64,000 nt of DNA from Stachybotrys elegans (taxonomy: Eukaryota > Ascomycota > Sordariomycetes > Hypocreales > Stachybotryaceae), in the NCBI GenBank assembly GCA_020746835.1, contig JAGPNK010000018.1, positions 1-64,000 on the forward strand, in the 5' to 3' direction. Numbering within the stretch: the stretch's first letter is position 1; each line of letters starts with the position of its first letter. The translations under genes were made by a program, and so were the position numbers. The notes beneath the pieces were generated by a model that worked only from the letters and a program-made list of their open reading frames with translations, ran no database searches and was not told where the DNA came from. Below are positions 58,855 to 64,000 of the stretch, piece after piece.

Positions 58855-59821
58855 TTTGGCGAAGACTTGATAGTATGCCGGCGTAGTTGCAAAGGCAGTA
58901 ACAACTATACAGAAAGGAATAGGATATCCCTATATGTTTATAGCCGCACGAATCTGTCAATTTCAGAGCAGCGTCTATGGCCGGATAATGCCGCCTCCTT
59001 TATTAAGGTGCCCAATCTCGCTATTACCCTGTGCTCAAACCCTATAATAGTGGTTATTATCGCCGAAGAGCTGATCCACCTGCTCCTTACAGACCTAGCT
59101 CTATTATGCATTTTCCTTGGCATCACCAATAATTGACTGCTAATTTCCTTTTTCGGGGAGTTATGGCATGACTACGGAGTACTGTCATAGCAATTGTGTT
59201 GTCACGATTCTCTCCTGCCTGTTCCAGGCAAATGTACCCGAATCGAGGCCGGGAATGATATGATGCAGCAGAGAATAAGCAAGTCGTGTTATTCGAGAGA
59301 AGAATTATCCCATCGGTGCACACTTCACGCTTAGCAGCCTGCCGCCCTTCTAAAACTCTGAAAGTGCCTATGCGACATTGTATATGGCGAAGCGCATTCC
59401 GCTTTTGCCATTTATAGCACCGCACTCATGCGATTATGCATGGCTTGTTTCTCTATAGTGCCTATTATTGCGGCGACGCGCACATGTAAAATCTTCTTCT
59501 AATGCAAGTTCCTTATGTTAGCGGTGCGGGGGACGGGTGCATCTGTTAAAAGGACAGTCTGCGGAAGTTAACAGTCTTCAGCTGTGGTGTGATTATGGCT
59601 GCGCATGGATATATATCTGACCAGACTTGGGCTGATGGGTTTCTTGGTGCTTCTTAGGCTTGTAGCTGTCTGCCTTGGGGTTGAAGGATAAGACATAAGA
59701 TATGTCACACCTGAACACCATATTGCATCGAGAATAAATATAAACTAGTAAAATTTGCCTTGAACGCGCCAGGGTCAAACCTTTATTGCCTACTTGTGTG
59801 CTTTCGTATATTCGTTCTCTC
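58855..59821. other. Intergenic, no gene seen
   Basis: Upstream flank of the protease gene. The frame at 58834-59136 on plus has hydrophobic stretches but overlaps the protease start and shows no family motif. Confidence 0.5.
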
Positions 59822-59935
59822 TATAGTTATGTGGGATTTCCCGTTCGTGTGCCCCAATGGGATACAGACCAGCGACTTCGAGGAGGCTCTCTCTGACGAT
59901 AAAGACGGTATCAAACCAAGAGATAACACTCTGTC
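59822..59935 (+). repeat. Dispersed repeat R, copy 7 (5' part only, little mutated)
   Basis: GTGGGATTTCCCGTTCGTGT, GCCCCAATGGGATACAGACC, AGCGACTTCGAGGAGGC and CTGACGATAAAGACGGTATC match the first 105 bp of R. It keeps the most CpG of all copies, so it may be closest to the original sequence. Confidence 0.8.
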
Positions 59936-61074
59936 TATAGTTATGTCCACGGTACTCCGCGATGCCCCGTTTCCACCATGGGGTAAGGATGGTGAAGCTG
60001 GATTCGCCCCCCAGTAGGGTCACCAGAATGCAGCAATCACATCTGCCGCGGGTAATCGAGGCTTAAACGAAGGTAAGATGCATGTTCAGTGATTACAAAT
60101 CGGTAATATTGCAAATCTTGTTTCTCTATGCCTTCTCACAGTCCGGTCATAACAATCTCGCTTACTTGTTTCACGCTCATAGACTATGGCAATTCCACAA
60201 AACGGGTACGGAACAGTAAACTAGAAAGCCTGGCTTACGTCCATACTTACACCATCTTAGCATGCAGCTATTTCAATTTCCTCGGGCTGCATTCGAAGCC
60301 AGTAAGAAAACCATTGAATCACCATACTGTCGTACAGATAATAGATTGCCTGGGCTGGCAGAGGCCAGCTCCCACGGCGAGGGGAGGCCAGAAGTCGCAA
60401 CCTGCTTTTCATGCTCAAACTGGGGCATCGCCACAGCACGGGTATATCCCACATGCATGTTTACGTACAAATTATCATCAAGTAGAGGGCATATCCGTCC
60501 TTCCTTGACCAAGGCTTAGACAGTCAGAAGTGGGCATGACTGTCAGACTAATGAAGTCTCAACGCCAAGATGCGCAAGATGCGCATCAACGAGACATTAT
60601 GATCGACGAAAGGAAACCAAGCCAGGCTAAGTGAATATGGGTCCATGGTATTTGCATCGCAAGGCGTGACAGGGTTAAACAATAGGGCTGTGCTAATCGT
60701 CGGTACCAAGATCCACTCCCAACATCCTGCGCATCATTCATCCCGTTTAGGAGAGTCATCTTGCAGTAGAATCAGCTTGTTGAACAATAATACCATTATT
60801 GAGAAAGTGAATAGGAGTGGCATGACATGATGACGATTGACTTGGGGCTTTTGAACAAGACCTGGATATCGGGTCTGTCCATTTATTTAAAGACTCTGTA
60901 CTTCTCCCAGTTCTGCTTTGCTTCTGCATCTCAAATACCCAAACCATATCCTCTAACAACCCTTTGTCTATTACTTCAGTCTTTCCTCCGACAATCCTCC
61001 GTTCCCGAATCTCGAGCCTCAATAGCTTCCTCGTTCTTATTCGTTCAACGCTGTACATTCTTTCAATATCCGCC
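59936..61074. other. Intergenic, no gene seen
   Basis: Short overlapping frames only. The right end is the promoter of the secreted Thr-rich protein gene; pyrimidine-rich runs occur before its ATG. Confidence 0.5.
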
Positions 61075-62119
61075 ATGCATCCAAAGCATCTCCTGTATAT
61101 TCTTTCAGCTGTCCGATTTACATGGGCAGCCGCCGTGCCGGCGTGCAGATCGCGTAAGTAAACATCAAGCGCCTCAACAGGAGCTATACACTAATGACCC
61201 TTAGTAGAAAGGATAAGTTGTTACCAGACGGATCTACAAGACGAAGAAGATCAAAGACTCGAGGTATATCAACGAGGCGAGAAAGACCAAGGAGGCATAA
61301 AGACGGTGTACTCCATAGAACTCGTTACCCCCGAAGTAGTGTAAGTCCTTCCCTCTCCCGGTCTTCTCCTTGTCAACAACCTAACATGCAACCAGCGCCG
61401 CGACCGTGTATACTGCCGTGTCCAAGACCACGATCGTGAAGAACCCTGTCACAACAGACAAGACTGTCGGAGTAACCGCCACCTCCAACAGTCCACTCAC
61501 CGCCACAGCTACTAAAGGCATCACGGCATACATCACCAAAATCCAACCCGTTCACACGACCTCTACCCTTGCACCAGTTACGGTGACCAAAATGGTCGGA
61601 ACTACGGCTTGGGAAACGTCAAGCCAGTCAGCATACACTACGCGCAAGGTGCCCCTGACAATGTCCACCGTGGTCAAGCCAGCGTACGTCACCACTCAAA
61701 CGGTCACGGCGATTGTGTCCACCGAGGTCACAGTGCCCTTCCGCATATCCGTCACCGAAGGGCAAGGCAGACTCTACGTCAGGTCCTGGATATACGATGA
61801 ATCAGTTGTTTTGGTTCAGCAAGAAAGCGAGGCTTCCGAGTTCCACCTTCGCCTGGACGGCACAATTACCATCGGCGACAAGATGTTGTCTCGTTCTTCG
61901 AATCAAGGGATTCAGGCTGTCAGGGCTATACCCGGGGACATAATGTACGGAACTGCTCGAGCCTTGATCTTCTCCTTGAGCGACCAAACCTGGGAACTTT
62001 TCTGTCATGTGCAGGAAGACCCCGATGGTGAGGAAACCAATTCGGAAATAGGTTGGGGAACAAAGGCCCCGGCACTTGGACGGGGAAATCCTTGGGGGCT
62101 ATATGCCGATCAACATTAA
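61075..62119 (+). CDS. Secreted Thr/Val-rich protein of unknown function
   Basis: Exons 61075-61153, 61205-61340 and 61396-62119, with introns of 51 and 55 nt (both GTAAGT), assemble in frame to 312 residues. Residues 1 to about 20 look like a signal peptide (LLYILSAVRFTWAAAVPA). Residues 75-215 are a Thr/Val/Ser-rich region with repeated TVxxT units, probably O-glycosylated and cell-wall associated. The C-terminal 95 residues form a folded-looking part with FRISVTEGQGRLYVRSW and FHLRLDGTITIGD. The early part after exon 1 is acidic and hydrophilic. No GPI signal is seen. Family not recognised. The 3' end overlaps by about 20 bp a transporter fragment on the other strand, so the stop may have been set by a rearrangement. 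Confidence 0.7.
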
Positions 62120-62400
62120 CCTCCCCTCCACGGTGTAACGCTTCGCTGTCAAGACGCTGTTCGGAAGCCTCCACAAAAGAATGGCTCCCCAAATGATAGT
62201 AATGCCACCACAAATGAGGAAGATGGATTTGTATATGGGGAACCCCTGAATCTGGCCGATACCTAAGAACATTAAGCTGCCAAGCATGGCTCCAATGCCA
62301 TTGCAGCAATAGAACAAGCCGGCTCGGAAGGGCTGGGATTGGCGATCGTACCAGGAGCTCTCATCATGAAGCACGGTGTGATGGGAGCTGTTACAAGTCA
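62099..62400 (-). pseudogene. Fragment of an allantoate-permease-type MFS transporter
   Basis: The minus-strand frame has WYDRQSQPFRAGLFYCCNG, IGAMLGSLMFLGIGQIQG and IWGAILLWRLPNS, matching the spans 4-6 region of Dal5/Tna1-like anion:cation symporters. A frameshift lies just upstream (APITPCFMM in another frame near 62370). About 100 of some 500 residues remain, and no start or later spans are present nearby. It is a gene relic. Confidence 0.7.
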
Positions 62401-62404
62401 GCAC

Positions 62405-62875
62405 TTAGGCTCAGCCATGTCATACGGTGACAGGAAGGAGATGACCTCATACATTCTTGCAGAGTCCAAGGAAAGCCACCTTGTAAGTATAAATCAGCTT
62501 GAATCATTCAAATTCAATAGTGCGAGCAAGTCGATCGTGGGTGTGGGTTAAGGCGTACAATAGGGCGCGGTTTAGAAATGCCAACCTCAAATAAGGGTGG
62601 GTAATAAGTGCAATAAAGTTGATCGCAACTGATAGTACTAACATTATGTTATATCAAAGTTATTCGGCAGCGGACTTTTCTCTGTAAGGCGTATCATTCA
62701 AGGCTTCATTCTTTCCTAATTGCACTTAACTATGGCTGACAATGTGTCGAACTGAACTTATGCATGATAGGTAATGTAGAGGTGCTAGACGCTGGAGGGA
62801 TTCGAGATAAATGTAAACACAAAGTCTGAACTAAGCTCGCATTCCAATAGCAAGAGCTGTCTGCCTATACCTATA
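62405..62875. other. Intergenic, no gene seen
   Basis: 3' flank of the ACC deaminase gene; no motif-bearing frame. Confidence 0.5.
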
Positions 62876-64000
62876 TTACATGGAGGTATACGCGTTAAGA
62901 GCTAGCTGGCCACCGAGATGAGCATAGAGGATATTCTTCCCCGCCTCTATCTCTCCTTTCCTTACCATATCCATCATACCCGCTAAGCTCTTACCCTCGT
63001 ACACCGGATCAGTAATAAACGCCTCGGTGGACGCCCCAAATTTGATGGCCTCGATGGTTTGCTGGTCAGGGATACCATAGGTACCGGCATGATAACGATC
63101 ATCTAGACAGATGTCGGCTGTCGTAATATCGTCCTCACTTAGGCCAATCTTTGCAGCAGTAGCCTTAGCTATTCGAAGGATCTGATCTGCTGTTTGCTGG
63201 ACCTTGGCTGAAGCGTCAATGCCGATGATCTGACGAGGCTTAGAAAGCCCCTTCTTTTCAAGCAGCTTGAAGCCAGCCACCATACCAGCCATCGTAGAGC
63301 CGGTTACTGCACAGACAATAATGACATCGTAGAAGATACCGCTCTCCTTCTCTTGTTGTGCCACCTCAAAAGCCCATCTTGCAAAGCCAAGGCCTCCAAG
63401 GGGGTGATCGGATGCGCCGGCAGGAATGTAGTATGGCTTTCGTCCAGCAGCTGCGAGCTCCTCCTGGAGCAGCTTTAGCGTTGGTTTGTGTTCAATGCCA
63501 AAAGGCGAAGGGTCGAGCCGTGTATCGGAGCCCATGAGTCGAGATAGTTGAATATTTCCAGCCTTGTCGTAGACGGCGTCATCCCAGTCTACCCACTTCT
63601 CCTGCACGACAGCAGCCTTGAGGCCCATAACGGCAGCAACTGCGGAGACCTGGCGGGTGTGGTTAGATTGGACGCCTCCAATGCTGATAAGTGTGTCGCA
63701 GCCTTCTTCAAGCGCGGCAGGGACAAAGTATCTATTCCTGTTGGCCTCTATTTCTCGCCACTGAAGCAAAGCGATAGGCAGACTTACTCGAGTTTTCTAG
63801 TCTTGTTACCACCATAGGCAAACCCAGAGTTGCAATCCTCGCGTTTGGCATAAATAGCCACATTGCCACCGAGAGCCTTGCTGATACGAGGGAGATGCTG
63901 GATCGGTGAGGGGCCAAATAGTAAAGGTTGGCGAGGGATGCTCGCAAACGGCTCCGGGAGCAGGACAGCGTCGCTCCCTGGGATTGATTTCGTGACTGGG
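62876..64000 (-). CDS. 1-aminocyclopropane-1-carboxylate deaminase (5' end outside window)
   Basis: Exon 2 is 63737-62876 and the previous exon runs from 63788 past the window edge, with a 50-nt intron (GTAAGT...AACAG). The joined part has [20 protein letters not shown] with the PLP lysine, then [27 protein letters not shown] and [10 protein letters not shown]. It ends with [12 protein letters not shown] and ILYAHLGG. Tyr-Glu in VYEGKS and Leu in LYAHLGG are the residues that separate true ACC deaminases from D-cysteine desulfhydrases, which have other residues there. The enzyme turns ACC, the plant ethylene precursor, into 2-oxobutyrate and ammonia in the cytosol. About 350 residues in total are expected, so only a few N-terminal residues are missing. 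Confidence 0.9.

Overview
This window reads as nuclear DNA of a filamentous ascomycete (Pezizomycotina). The evidence is short GT-AG introns of about 45-85 nt, typical fungal families (Zn2Cys6 regulator, DUF4246, Clr5, HR-PKS, proteinase K-like subtilase), and two-speed base composition. Long blocks of extreme AT content, with almost all CpA converted to TpA, alternate with gene islands of normal composition. This is the footprint of repeat-induced point mutation (RIP). The genus cannot be fixed from sequence alone; a Sordariomycete is a reasonable guess.

Layout. 1-2.95 kb: RIP-degraded repeats, followed by a dead hAT transposase (2.96-4.56 kb, minus). 5.1-7.3 kb: a divergent pair of paralogous multi-span membrane protein genes, the left one with an in-frame stop. 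7.3-12.7 kb: mostly non-coding, with a small one-span membrane protein gene, a microsatellite, a short hypothetical gene and the 5' half of an NLR-type gene (alpha/beta-hydrolase domain) that stops at the edge of the AT block. 12.7-26.5 kb: AT block with tandem copies of RIPed repeats, then a complete but dead Ty3/gypsy retrotransposon (18202-26079, 375-bp LTRs, 5-bp target duplication CTATT) and an inverted partial LTR. 26.5-28.0 kb: Clr5/ankyrin gene with one nonsense codon. 28-39 kb: repeat-rich, with one intact membrane-protein gene (33.9 kb) and a polyketide synthase relic (36.0-38.5 kb) bracketed by two copies of a short dispersed repeat, here called R. 39.5-52 kb: the main gene island, with a DUF4246 protein, a broken Ras-like gene, an FAD monooxygenase, a sugar-porter gene with one stop, a nucleoside-phosphorylase-domain fragment, a Zn2Cys6 regulator and a type-B carboxylesterase. 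53-57.3 kb: a 136-bp foldback palindrome, a decayed membrane protein and a RIPed Fot1/pogo-type transposon (55463-57315) with about 44-bp TIRs at a TA target. 57.6-64 kb: secreted subtilase, a secreted Thr-rich protein, a transporter fragment and ACC deaminase, which runs off the right edge.

How the parts relate. The monooxygenase, transporter, regulator and esterase at 43-52 kb could be a small catabolic cluster, although the transporter carries a stop. Three separate remnants (11.7, 26.5 and 47.3 kb) belong to protein types used as sensor or effector domains of fungal NLR-like and incompatibility proteins. Repeat family R has seven copies in the window, and each lies in or beside an island, often at the broken edge of a gene. 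No CRISPR, rRNA or tRNA gene was recognised.
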